Positions 10,580 through 22,700 of a DNA stretch of 64,000 nucleotides are shown here, in pieces. The notes under the pieces are model-generated. The model saw nothing but the letters and a program-made list of their open reading frames with translations, was not told where the DNA came from and searched no databases. The DNA is from Schistosoma mansoni (Eukaryota; Platyhelminthes; Trematoda; Strigeidida; Schistosomatidae). The translations under genes and the position numbers were made by a program. The stretch spans positions 12,808,564-12,872,563 of the forward strand of contig NC_031496.1 in assembly GCF_000237925.1 (NCBI RefSeq), in the 5' to 3' direction. The first letter of the stretch is position 1. Each line of letters starts with the position of its first letter.

Positions 10580-12179
10580 GATGGTACATCAAACTTACCT
10601 TCTAAGTCCTCTAATTTTCTAAATTGGGACTTGAGTGTTTATATTCTGAGTCCGAAGGAAGTGGTCAATTGTGTTATGTTGCTCGATACTAAAGTCCATG
10701 AGGCCCATAAACTTGTTACTATCCTTAGGTTATGCGATTTTTTATGGAAACTCTGTTAGATGGTAGTGGCTTTCAACATTTACCAGTTCCTGGTCATTTT
10801 TATTCTTACAGACAAAATTCCTGATCTAAACTATAGTTTGTAGAATATATTATTTGTGAAAACTAAATCTGTCAATTTTGCTTCTTAAAATTCTATCAAC
10901 AAACTGCATTTCCTCTATAATCTTATGTAAAGCGATAATAATGTTTAGAACATAGAGTATAATCATGAGGCCACATTTTTAATATCTTTTCCTCAACCTC
11001 ATTGTCTGCAATTACAGTTAGCACAGTACGTTTAACGATACCCGACTGAAGTGTATACTCCTGCATTATTTGCATTGCTGAATTGTTAAATGGAGTCGTA
11101 AAAAGTAATTTGATTGAAGCATTTTGACTTAAACCATTCAGTCTAGATAGCCTAACACCATGCGAAGCGCCCACTTAAGCCATAAATCCCCATTGTTTCA
11201 CAAATAATTATTACAAAGTTTAAAAAAATTTCTGATACATTGTCTAAGAACAACTTATAATTTATCTCTTCTATATAACATCATTCTCAAACTAGGATGA
11301 AACTACCATACAGTGTTGTCTGGCTTACAATACTGTTCCCCAGTCGGTACCTATGCGTTATGAATATTACTTACGTATTTAATTGATACCTGACCTAGAT
11401 TTGAAGGACACTGTAGAAACGCTAGACTGATGTCAAGTGAGACCGAACGGCTTATGTACATTCGTAGGGCCACATGATAAGTAAAAGTTGAGGTGGCTTG
11501 ATGTAAGTGAATTGTTCCTTTGACCAAGGTTATCTCATATACATCCTTGTCTAGGTCAGACAAGACACATAAGTAAGAAATATTTGTATGACACATTTAT
11601 ATCAAATTCCCACAGTCTTTGTTTACTTTCTCCACATAGTCGACTATCACTGATTTAAGAAGTGCATATTGGTAACCAGATCGAATTGTAGAACAATAAT
11701 GGTCGGGCGATGGGATTAAATAATATAACAAACCCTCTAAAATATTTGGCCACTGATTTATGTTTTATTCATTATGGTATGATATTTACTGATGAACATT
11801 CTTTCCATTTTTCTAGTTAAGAGAAAAAATGATTTATTTAGATAAGCATTTCATTCGTGATTCCCAATCTACACAAAATCCAGGTAGGCAATATTATGAG
11901 ACAATGTGTATGCGTTTAATAAATCAAGCTATTGGTCGATCTATACGACATGCCAAAGATTATGCTGCTGTCTTCTTGATGGATAATCGGTATTATCGTT
12001 CAACGATTCAATCACAATTGCCTAAATGGGTTCAACAAAGTGTTATTCGTCAACAGTTAAATGATAAACAATCAATTTCACTGTCATCGTCAGATCATCA
12101 CAGAAAATTCTTAAATTTATCAGAAGCTTTGGAACATGCTAAAAGATTTTTCTCATGTAATAAGGAGAGTTTGGAATAG
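7652..12179 (+). CDS. DDX11: DDX11/ChlR1-like DNA helicase, C-terminal exons
   Basis: Three + strand exons encode the end of an XPD-family (iron-sulfur, superfamily 2) DNA helicase. Exons are 7652-7791 ([14 protein letters not shown] onward), 10266-10436 and 11817-12179 with stop TAG. Exon 10266 carries motif V ([10 protein letters not shown]) and the following GMPYANP. The last exon carries motif VI (QAIGRSIRH) and a DNRYYRSTI segment that matches DDX11 rather than FANCJ, RTEL1 or XPD. Splice sites are GT-AG and both internal junctions are phase 0. DDX11 unwinds DNA in the nucleus and supports sister-chromatid cohesion; that role is taken from the family. The N-terminal part, with Walker A, Fe-S cluster and DEAH box, was not found and should lie upstream of 7652, probably outside the window. 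The introns hold a hammerhead foldback and a SINE-like copy. An AATAAA lies at 12449-12454. Confidence 0.88.
8062..8294 (+). mobile_element. Foldback hammerhead SINE flanked by 12-bp duplication
   Basis: The outer ~70 bp (about 8093-8167 and 8224-8297) are inverted copies of the 3' region of a hammerhead SINE (GCATGAGTCAATGGAAGC inwards to ACGGCCG). Between them lie a B-box-like TTCGAATCTC and a hammerhead. The insertion is flanked by the direct repeat AAAAACAGATTA at 8050-8061 and 8295-8306, consistent with a target-site duplication made by LINE machinery. It sits in a DDX11 intron. Confidence 0.7.
8195..8240 (+). ncRNA. Hammerhead ribozyme motif (core intact)
   Basis: Stem I is GCACTG/CAGTGC (8195-8200 with 8235-8240), a perfect 6-bp helix. 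The core CTGAGGA is at 8201-8207. Stem II is GTCC/GGAC (8208-8211, 8219-8222). GAAA is at 8223-8226. A self-complementary CGGCCG makes a minimal stem III, and the cleavage triplet GTC is at 8232-8234, so cleavage is predicted after 8234. Every invariant core base is present. Confidence 0.8.
8877..9392 (-). repeat. SINE-like ~520-bp retroposon, copy 2
   Basis: A near full-length copy lying in the DDX11 intron. The sense (-) strand starts near 9392 (CCCCCAAATGCCCTGG) and ends with an A-rich tail (GTTTAAATAAAA) near 8877. Its last ~49 nt before the tail match the 3' end of the RTE LINE at 20341-22090. A 91-codon sense frame from 9155 to 8880 and an antisense frame at 9083-9403 are both open. Neither resembles a known protein. 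Confidence 0.75.
10448..10575. repeat. (TA)n microsatellite
   Basis: About 125 bp of almost pure TA/TATAG repeats lie just inside the DDX11 intron, starting 11 bp after the donor site at 10437. Confidence 0.95.
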
Positions 12180-13244
12180 AAATGATTCCTTTCTGGAAAA
12201 AAACCTGAGAAATTAACTTGGAGTGTGAAATCTTTGTTTCTAATCTTATATTTTTCCATTCTCGCGATACTTTTTATAGATCTGGGTACTTTTTCTGAAA
12301 ATTGCATTTCATGATGTGAGGAAAGGGAAATTTCCGGGTGTAATAGTGATCACATTTCAATTAGAAGAATGGAAGTGGATTTCAATGCATTTAACTGATA
12401 GATTATATTTTATTATCTCTGTTTATCAATTAATGCAATTCCTGCTTGAATAAATTTTCTCATTACTTATCATACTTGTTAACAAATTCTGATCTGATCT
12501 ACTATTTAATTTAGCCACTATCAATCAGCACACTCCTATTGCTTTATCAATTCAAATTGAGAGAGATAAGACCGTTTAAGAAGCTTTAATATCCGAAAAG
12601 CATATACGTACAACAGAGACTTCATCATTGCCTTCAGGATAGTGGATTTCGTTAGGTAAATAATCCATCTACATGCTTGAACTGATGCATGCTTATATCC
12701 TACTTGAGATATTTTGTATATTGTTTAGTTCTCTCGGTTTTTAATCTTTCAACGGTCGTTTACTCAACTTTATTTTACTATGTTGGTGTAGATGGGGTTG
12801 AATGAGTGTAACATAATCTTGTTCATTGTAACAAAGCCTTTTTGTTTACCCTCGTGTAAGATCAAGGAAAAAACGTCGTGAAGATTCCTACGTTTCTTGA
12901 GAATGAAAGGTAGTGGTCCCAATATGTATAGTATGCAGCAAATTATGTGCACGGATATCTAGATAGAAATTTGAGTGAAGTGTTTGTTATCGTACATAAC
13001 TGAGACTTTCTTCCTCCAATGGTGTCATCCCTAATTTGTAAGTGTAAAAAACTAATTGTATAACTCTAGTTCACATGAGGTATTCCGTACAGGAGTTTTA
13101 ATACAATTCAGTCGCATGTAATTTCTGTTTATATGAACAGATTTTATGAGAAAATAACTTCCATATAGTGTAGATGTCAACAGAGACACAGTTTCAAACA
13201 AAATAGAAACACCTCACAGACAACCGAGAAATGCACAGTAATAT
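12180..13244. other. DDX11 3' flank, no further gene seen
   Basis: A likely polyadenylation signal AATAAA is at 12449-12454. The remainder is AT-rich with no recognised feature. Confidence 0.5.
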
Positions 13245-13400
13245 ACAAAGCATTCGCAGTGGTTGAGATGTTCGACTTCCAGCTATCAAGTGACAGGTCT
13301 ACAACCCGCTCCAACTACTTCAGTTTGGGCTACCGGGTAGTATCATCAGGACACATACTTGGAGTGTGAATGGCCACCAAATATGCTGGTCTATACTTGA
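13245..13400 (+). repeat. Decayed tRNA-like SINE fragment
   Basis: The segment AGTGGTTGAGATGTTCGAC followed by a CAGGTCTACAACCCGCTCC stretch and GGGTAGTATCATCAG has the A-box/B-box spacing of a tRNA-derived SINE head plus body. A related decayed piece is at 27095-27225. The assignment is tentative. Confidence 0.4.
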
Positions 13401-14204
13401 TAAATTTGTTGGACAAGTGTCTACTAATGTATAAACAATGTAATAATCATTGAAATTCCTTATCTTCAATCGCAAACGAATGGATATTGAAAATAGGACT
13501 ACTTGTCACTTGAATGAATTATAGCAAGATGTACAATATATATTAGTCTGCCTTAAACAACATTGAATATGAGACAAATGTTCATGAAAAACCAAGTTAC
13601 AACAAGAGAAGCAAAAGAATCAAATTAGTAGTGATAATATTACAAACAACATTAGAAATGTAGTTTGTAAATAATGAATGAGATTTGGGCATGAAAAGTT
13701 GCATACGAATCCGAAGCTTTGGATAGATGACGATTCAATGTAAAATGAAAACGAGTTCTGAAGTCTACCTTAACATTGTTATCCATAACACTCCATATCA
13801 TTATTAATACCAGAAGGATAGTGTCATTGTGGGTACGGACATGTTGGAATATTAATTAACTGAGATAAACTTCCTGATATGTATTGCTTTTGTTTTAATT
13901 GAAAAGTTTATGCTAGCCACAAACTTTGCTTCTTAATGTGGTATATTTGAAAATCAACTAATTCTATTACCGGCTTTCAATTTTACAATGTTTTGGATTG
14001 ACATTTGAGCACTGTTAATTGCTTATTATTATTTTTGTCTCGCAACAATACATGTAAGTCAGTGTTGAAAAAAGTCAGCAAACATTTCTTTTGTTATTAT
14101 GTTTTCCGAATAATGATGATTATTTGAGTTACGTTATGTGTTATTTTACTCTTCTTACACGATAACATCCGAAAAACAGAGATTAGAATTTACATACATA
14201 TGGT
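13401..14204. other. AT-rich stretch, nothing recognised
   Basis: Unique-looking AT-rich sequence between a SINE fragment and the SR2-like copy. No coding frame is supported. Confidence 0.4.
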
Positions 14205-15960
14205 TACGAATCAGTCTGTCAGTTGCAACCTAGATCCCGGTACGTATGTATATCGGTTCAAGTTGACACACCCGACTAGCAAAGAGAGATGAAATTGTTG
14301 GAGCAAATCCCAGAGTAGTAGAGAAAGTAACTGTATCAGTGGTAATACAAAAGACTAGGCATCGAAGATAGGATTCAGACATTTAAATTAGTGAAATAAA
14401 AAGCCCATGCGAATTGATACACCTGCGCTATCGCAAACGATTTTGAACTACGCCGTCCTAAGTCTCTAACCATCGGTTACGATAATTATGCGGATCCCGA
14501 CCAGGTAGTCTACATTTATTAACATGGCCCAGCCCGACCGTCAACGTCATGGACTGATGAGACGTTTCAGGTTGACCACCGTTAGCTTTCTTCCAATCCA
14601 CTACACCAGAAAACATCTCCCGTCGAAGTAGGCGGTGATCGGCATATGTTACGCATATCCCAACCACCTCAGTTGGTGAAAATTTATTACCTCACCAATC
14701 GATTTCTCATCTTAACCTAGTGCTCTATTCCTAAATCAGGCAATGCTTACTCCGCGGTCCTAAAATGCATGAGCAATGCTTCGTAGACATTTATGATGGA
14801 ACATCAGTAACCTACGAATATCTTTATTGTTAATGACCATGTACCAGATCCATAAAGTAGGACGGGGCGAACTGCTGCGCAGTAAACTCTCCTTTTGATT
14901 GGAAGACGGATATCTTGCCTACGCCACAAGTAACACAGGTTGCCAAAAGCTAATTGAGCCTCCTGAATCCGTGCCGAGACTTCGTCAGACACTTGGCCAC
15001 CAGGACTGATGCGACTTTCAAAAAAAGTGAAACGGTCAATGCATTCAACTACGCTTGCTACCATTAATTCAGGAACTGATATAGGCCAATCCTGAATATT
15101 TTGCATTTGGAGAGAGAGAATCGCATCCACTGGTTTTCGAGTAGAGAGCCTGCACAAGGTTGATGTACTTCTTTGGTATGCCTTTCGATGACAAACATTA
15201 CCACAAAACACCTCTGTCAACAGAGTTGAATGCTGTCTCAAGATCAATAAGTACAGCTGTAGCTGGGTGCCTATTTTCTAAAACCCGGGGAAGAGTTATT
15301 ACATAGTCTACATATCCACATCCAGGCTAGAAACCAGTTCTGTTTCCAAGAGCTCGCTTTTTACGAGCCGTAAATTAGCATTAAAGGATCATCAGTGTTA
15401 ATAATGTAGACACTATACTGATCAAACTGAATCCTCCGTGATTGTCATAGGAGGATTTTCGTCTCTTATTACAGTCTGGGACGATCAGTAATTGAGACTA
15501 GTCATAAGGGATTACGTCCAGTTCCCAGATTCTATCTATGATCTCATTTATTCTAAGTGCTAAAACCACCACCATCCTTAAAAATCTTCAGGGTTAATTC
15601 ATTAGATCGTGGTGCTCTCCCTTGCCTTACATTGCCTACAGCCTTTTCAACCTCATTAGGACTTGGGAGACTTTCATCAATTCGTCATTTAAGTTACTGA
15701 GAAATGATAGATAGCTGAGGTCCATTCGAACTGTCTTCTAAAGTGTTCTGCTCGTCGACCCAATATCCTGCATTGAGTGAATAACTGTCCCAGTCTTTTT
15801 CCGATAAAGTCTCACCAACAGCCGAAATTTCAATACTTGTTTTCTTGATAAGTCTGAACAGTTTTCAACTGTTACTTATTGCCAATGCCTTTTCCGTCTC
15901 TTTTGCGTTCGCAACCCACCACTTCTCACAATCAATGCGCAAAGTTTTTCTGCCAACTAC
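14205..15960 (-). mobile_element. SR2-like RTE LINE, decayed 3' half
   Basis: This aligns by eye to the uninterrupted SR2-like element at 52567-56042. The 3' end with degenerate TGAC units is at 14207-14217. The C-terminal protein region (DHRLLRREMFSGVVDWKKA, CRLPGRDP) is at 14458-14667, and the connection domain (ARIQEAQLAFGNLCYLWRR, GRVYCA-like) near 14804-15100. Around 15110 about 280 bp are missing relative to the intact copy, removing the YADD catalytic block. The RT palm and thumb sequence upstream reaches ~15960. Multiple stops and frameshifts show it is dead. Confidence 0.8.
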
Positions 15961-16708
15961 CTCTAGCCATTTAAGACTCGAACAATAAATAATCAACAGC
16001 TGTAAATCTACTGATGGCTGGAAGTTAGGACTAGTATATGTTGTAAAGTGTTTAGTTATTTAAATGGAATGATGATTGATGGATTATTTTTACATAGCTA
16101 TGCGCACACCCTGAGGATAACAATAAAAAGTAATAAACAAATAATCTTACAGAATATTATACGAGTTATTATGAAAGAGAAATGAAGAAACAATACATGG
16201 TTACTATTTCAAAAAAAATTATAACGTTTCTGTGTAACATGAAGATTTCTCATTCACCGAAATCTTTCTTTTTTCAAAAAAAAAGTTATTAAAATAATGA
16301 TGAAAGCACCACAAACAATTATGCAGTATTTATTTCAGCTCAATTATAAATCACTTTCTTATTTTTGCACTATACTTGAAGTGTATAAACAATAAAAATA
16401 ATCTTCTTTATACACACGGCGTTGGAGATTTAGATTGGCATATTATATATATCATATAATGAATACAGTGAGTGTAGTGGATTTTCTCCAAATTAACTTC
16501 TGACAATAAATTATTTGGATTTCTTTCCCAGAAATAGACGGGTGACAAAATGTTAAAAAGAAATATGCTGAGTAAAGGATAGAAAAACAAACATACAAGT
16601 TACAGTTAATTCGTGAGCGGAGAAGGAAAGTTAACCTGAATTGGCAAGGTTAATCAGTGTGTATATATTCCACTGTGGTCAACACGTTGGGATGGTCATG
16701 ATAAAGTG
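15961..16708. other. Between SR2 fragment and ARP2 stop; ARP2 3' flank
   Basis: AT-rich sequence downstream of the ARP2 stop codon (16709-16711). It should hold the ARP2 3' UTR on the - strand. No other gene is seen. Confidence 0.5.
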
Positions 16709-19700
16709 TTATTTATAGTAATTTAGTCTTTCTAATACTTTTAAGCCTTTTTCTTCGTATTCAGCACGAGTTAACCATGTAGTACGTCGGTCATTTTTCA
16801 TAATATTTGCCAAAACCGATCCACCTATAAATACCATATGTTTTCTTTGAGGTGGGGCTTCAATACACATCTTGAATTTCTGGGGAAAATAATAAATTAA
16901 CAAAGTTGAACAAACTGAAAATAATTATCTTTAACATGAAAACTAAATGATTTATCATTGAAATGAACTCCTAAATTTAAATAAGGGCACCAAAAATGAA
17001 TTATCTTCACTATCCGATATGGAGTCGAGATAAATATCAGTATGAACGGCTCAAAATGTATGGTTTTATCCTATTATTAAGAAAATAGAAATTATTGTGC
17101 ATTTGAAATCGTCCTTATACTAAAGGAATCTTATAAGTTTTCTTTTGTGTGATGAAAGATTGACTGATTGCATCCATTATGGAGACAAGACCAAAAAATA
17201 CATAAATAAATCCATCAACTATTAGTCCAAGTCATTAGTAGAAAGAAATATAAATTTATTTAAATATAGCTACAGAAATCAGCACCAAAGATTCCGTTGA
17301 TGACACAGTGACTTAAAGATTAATTTCAATGATATACTTACTTACGCCTGTTACCCCTTGTGGAGGAGAATAGACCGCACACCAGCATTCTCCAACCGAC
17401 CCTGTCCTGGGCAATCCTTTCCAGTTCTTCCTAGATGCTATTCATCCTTTTCATATCTGTTCTTTGGCTTTCCCCTTTTCCGGTTCCCTAACGGATTCCA
17501 AGTTAGGGATTGCCTCGTGATGCAGTTTGTTGATTTCCTCAATGTATGTCCTATCCACTTCCAACGTCTTCCTAATTTCCACTGTCAAACACCTTTTCAC
17601 AGTCAATGAAGTTGATGTAAAGTTATGAGTTCCACTTAACTGATTGCTCAACGATGATCCTTAGTGTCGCAATTTGGTCTGTGCACGACCGATCCTTGCG
17701 GAATCCAGTCCGTTGATCTCGAAGTCGGGCATCTACTGTGTCTTTCATCCAGTTTAGCAACACTTGGCGGGAAACTTTTCCTGGAACTGACAACAGTGTG
17801 ATGCCTCTGTAATTTTCACATATGCTCAGATCTTCTGTCTTTGGTATTTTGATGAGGTATCCTTCTTTCCAGTCCGTTGGCACTTGTTCTCCCTCCCAAA
17901 TCTTCTTGAATAGAAGGTGAAGCATGTTTGCAGTTGCTTCAATGTTTGACCTCAGTGCTTCAGCTGGTATATTGCCAGGTTACGCTGCCTTACCACTCTT
18001 GATTTGTCTGATGGTCATCTTGATTTTACTCGGTCGTTGGTGGAGTGACAGATATAGGAAGGTCTGTGTGTGCTGTTTCGATGTCCGGTGGATTCAATGG
18101 GGCTGGTCTATTCAGCAGTTCGTCGAAGTATTCTATCCATTTGTTCCTCTGTTCCTCAATCTCCGTGATTGTCTTTCCTTCTTCGTCCTTGACTGGTCTT
18201 TCTGGTTTATTATATCTCCATGCTAGTTTCTTCGTTGTATCAAATAGTTGTTTCAAATTCCCTTCCCTGGCAGCTTTTTCCGCAATCGTTGCTAGTTATC
18301 CCATATATTTCTGCTTGTCGGCTCTAATGCTCTTCTTCACTTTCCTGTTTGCTTCTGCGTAGTCTGCTTGTGCCTTGACTTTCTCTGCTCATGTTCGACT
18401 GTTGTTAATCGCTATTTTCCTGTTATTCCTTTCTTGAATCTTGTCCAGGGTCCCCATAGAGATCCATTCCTTATGATGATTCTTCGTGCGACCCAGAACC
18501 TCCTGACACGTTGAAGTTAATGCTTCTTTGATTCCTTTCCAGTTGTCCTCCATCGTAGTTTCTTCTTTCAGTAGATCCTGTAGAGCTTGGAACCTGTTGT
18601 TGAGAGTTATCTTGAATTGGTTGAGTTTGTTAATATCTCGAAGGAAGGCTGTATTGAACTTTTGTAACGCTGTTTCCCTAGTTGTCCAGTGTTTATTTAG
18701 CTTCAGTTTCAATTTCAATGATATACGTACATTTAATTATAAATTTTTTTCTCAGTATCAAATTCATTTGGAGTAGAAATTCTTTTTAAACTGGTCAAAT
18801 AACATCAAAGATATTCTTTTTTTAAATAGCTGATTGGTTTTCAGTCAGAAATTGATAAATTATCTAGAAAAACACTGAATACCAACGACCACAAAGAAAT
18901 GATGTTTTGTCCTACTACTTATCCGAGGTTAAACAAACTCAAAAGCAGTGTCGCGCATTGAAAAATAAATCATTAAATGGAGACCCACTGGTCTAAAGGT
19001 TGAGAGTCAGCCACTAAATATGAACATCTTGGATTGGGTCCCCGGTGGGATCGTGTTAGACGAGAACTACCGAGTTGTATACTGAGACGAAACAATTATT
19101 CTGTGCTTCCTGATTTTTTTGAGGTTAATACGTGTTGCGAACGAGAATCTTCCCACTGATGTTTAGGACTGCAATTATGCATCCTGTTCGGATGGCCTCG
19201 ATATTGCCTTAAGTCACACGTATTATAAGCAGAGATGGATGATGGTTAGCAGTGGAATGCAGGATGTCCGTTTCGACCTATTTGGTATTCGCCATCTAGA
19301 TGTACTTGCATCAGAGTCCAAATGACCAATACAAATATGAATTAAAACCTTAACCCACTGGACTCGGTAGCTAAGTGGGTAACGCGATGGCGTTTGAAGC
19401 GAACGGTACTGGGCCCGAGTCTTGGAGTGAACATCAACTCTGAGACCCAGATGTATCTGACTAACGAGTCCCAAATAGGACGAAATGTGAGTCCTGGATT
19501 CCACTGCTAGCCACCATCCATCGCTGCTTACTAATAATATTGTTACTAGTACTAATAATAACTCTACCCTCTGGGACTTGCCCTAACAATTTCTCCTTGC
19601 TCCACTAATAAAGGCGTGGCAACTTGAACCGATGTGCATATATGCCTGATTCTACTTTGCGTATGACTCGCTAAATGACTTAATCAAGAGAAAACAATTA

Positions 19701-22700
19701 GAAAACTTACTGCAAATCTTTCTGTATCACCTTTTAGTACATTTTGTAAATATAACTGTTTAATTTCACGTTCAAGACGACTTGGCAAACCAGGATACAT
19801 TGTACTCCCACCACTTAATACTATATGCTTGTAGAGTGCTGGTCTTGTATCAATATCAGCAGCTTGGATTGTATTAAAAAGTAATTCTGATATACCGACA
19901 CCTTCACGATCGATTAGATGAGGTTGAAAGAGAGCTTCTGGTGCACCGAATAATTCACCGCCTACTTTGATAACACGACCATCAGGTAACTGTAGTTGTT
20001 TGCAATTAAGTTTGGGAAAAGAAAAAGCAAAAACAAATGATAGATTTATTAAGATATGCATCGACGATGATCTAGATTGATAGAAAGCTCGGTTTCGAAT
20101 CAGATGTCTTCCATAGAATCAAGCTCATGTGAACTATTGAGGTTGGGCCACCTGTAGCACAGAGATCGAAGGTTAGATATTTACATTGATACAGGTTAAA
20201 TTCCGTAATAGATGTAGAGAGACAAAAGAAGTAGAAGTGGAGTGTAAATATTGATTTCCTATACGCTTAAAAATTATATAGTGATAACTACTACCATTGA
20301 TAATTCAACCTAAAAAAGTGACGGAAATATATAGTGTAAGTTAACAAAGAAGAAATCTATTTATTCATTTGCACACATAAACATTGGTACACGGGAGTAC
20401 CAAATATATATGCACCACACAGCAAAGATGAGGTTGTGGAAAATGAAGGGTAGAAAAACAACGATGAAAAGAAATTAGTGTATGACAGTCAAATAATAAT
20501 AATCTGAGAAGCAGGTCAGTTGGGAAATATACAATCAGGGAGAAAGTAAAAGGAAGTCACATGAATTCTATTCTGAGCTATGTCTGATAACGTCTCTAGC
20601 CACTGAGTTTCATCACCTCAAGAACCCCAAACAGGAAGGTGCAAAAAGCCAACAGAAGCCAGTCCTGTACAGCTTTCTTTCATACCACGACATCATCTCA
20701 TACACTAACCACCTCTTCACTTTTTTTAACCGGTTCTAGCATCGGAATTCGCAGAACATTCCCAAACCATCGAAGTCGATGTTTCAAAATGGTGACACTA
20801 GTTGAATTATAGTCGCCGTGTCCAAACACACGTTGCCGAACCTCTGCATTACTAACATGGTGTTACCAATGGATGTCAGTTACCCTTCAGCGACATCAAT
20901 GATCAAACACAGAGACTCGTCTAACATCCTCAACTCAGAGGCCAGGTTTCACAAGCATTAAACAAAACTGCTCTCAGCGACGCGTTGTGGGTCCGACCTT
21001 TTACACCCAGACTGACATCACGAAGTTGCCAAAGATGGCCCAGATCGGCATAAGCTGGTCTGGCTTTCTTTATGCGTGGATTGACCTCAACACTCACGCC
21101 ACCAACAGCATTTGCGCTGCTACCCAGATACATGAATTTCTTGACTACTTCTGTCTGCTCACTACTCAGGATGAGTGCAGGATCAGGGTCCTGTCAGTCT
21201 TACAGAAGTACTTTACACTTCGAAGCACATACCATGCCTACGGACACTGATTGTCAACTGGTTAAGTGCGGATTTCATGACTTGGGCATTATCGCACATA
21301 AAGACAATATCATCCGCATACTCAAGGTTGAGAAGTCTTTCTCCAGGCAACAGACCCACACCGCCATTACTTACATCCATCAGAGCTGTTTCCAGAGCGT
21401 CATAGATGGCAAACTTGAAGAGGAATAGTGAGATTGGGTAACCCAGTCTGACCCCACTTCTTGAATGGAACAATGGAGAAAGGTGGTTGCATGCCCTCAC
21501 TCTATCTAAGGTGTTTGTATATAGGGCTTTTAAGAATGTTAATAAACTCCTCTGGCACACCCTTCTTCAATAGACAATACCAGAGAACAGTCCTGTTCAA
21601 TGAATTGAAGGCAGCCCTGATATCAAGAAACACTAAGATTGTTGGCTTGTGATAAGTATGACGGTGTTCTAATATTTGGCAGAGGGTGAAGATATAATCA
21701 ATACAACCTCGACCAGAACGAAAACCAGCCTGTTCACCGCGAGTCGTTTTTTTCGGGTTGTGAACAATCTACGAAGTATAACAGAAGCCAATAGTTCGGA
21801 CACAATCGAAAGATTTTTTCATTCACACCAGAATCCTTGCTGCCAGTGACTCGGATGAGTTGAAAGAGCTTCCGGAATTCACCAGAAGCAGCTGCTGCTT
21901 CCAACGCATTAGCACGCTCCAACCACCAGGCTTATTGGTTCCTACCCAAGGTAACCACAATTCCATTGAGTAACAATCTTCGCTTGTGTTCAAACTCGTG
22001 GCCCTCCGGAGTAGTCCAACATGCTTCAACGAGTTGTAAGGAGGCTTTATAAACACAGTGCTAATAAGTGGGACGCTTCATGAGGCCATAAGCGACGTTA
22101 TTCACCATTTTCGTGGCGTCATACAATTGCAGAAATCTAAGAATGCTGATAGATCGATATGGCAGGACCATATAGTTTTGTAATGGAAAAGTTTTTTAAA
22201 AGTGCTGGATCCTTCGTCCGAAAATTACAAAAGATAGTATAAAGAATTGGCTGCTACCAGCCGAGATATTTTGACTGATTAGCTAATTAGATTACTTAAG
22301 CTGTGTACATCTAATCAATTTCGCATATGTTAGTGAAGTTTAAATTATTTATACATTGTTCTTAATTAGTTGGTTGGAAAAAGCGGATAGTGTTCATGTG
22401 ATTCGTACCAAATTGCAACATAAACATGTCTTTATGAATCTTATTACCAAAGTTTGGCTTGATAGCTTCGAATAAATTGAGCATTGGGTCGACTGTTGAT
22501 GATAGAAATATTTATGAAGCGTCAGAAGTTTGACTTCTCACACATTAGGACTTTACAAATATGTTATCTGTATTGTGTATTTACGGAGACTTATCATACT
22601 CGTCTTTTTCAAATTAACGAATCTGGAAGTTAGTTGTGGAATTGTTGTCAATTATTTCCACTTCGTGTATGTGTCAGCAACTGGTTTTCGACCAGTAGAT

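Noticed and set aside
10923-11596. - strand frames of 81-83 codons in a DDX11 intron
   Set aside because: No recognisable domain, no splice context and antisense to the helicase gene.
19355-19420. tRNA gene
   Set aside because: The A-box-like head belongs to an SM-alpha SINE; no cloverleaf or acceptor stem forms and the B box is degraded.
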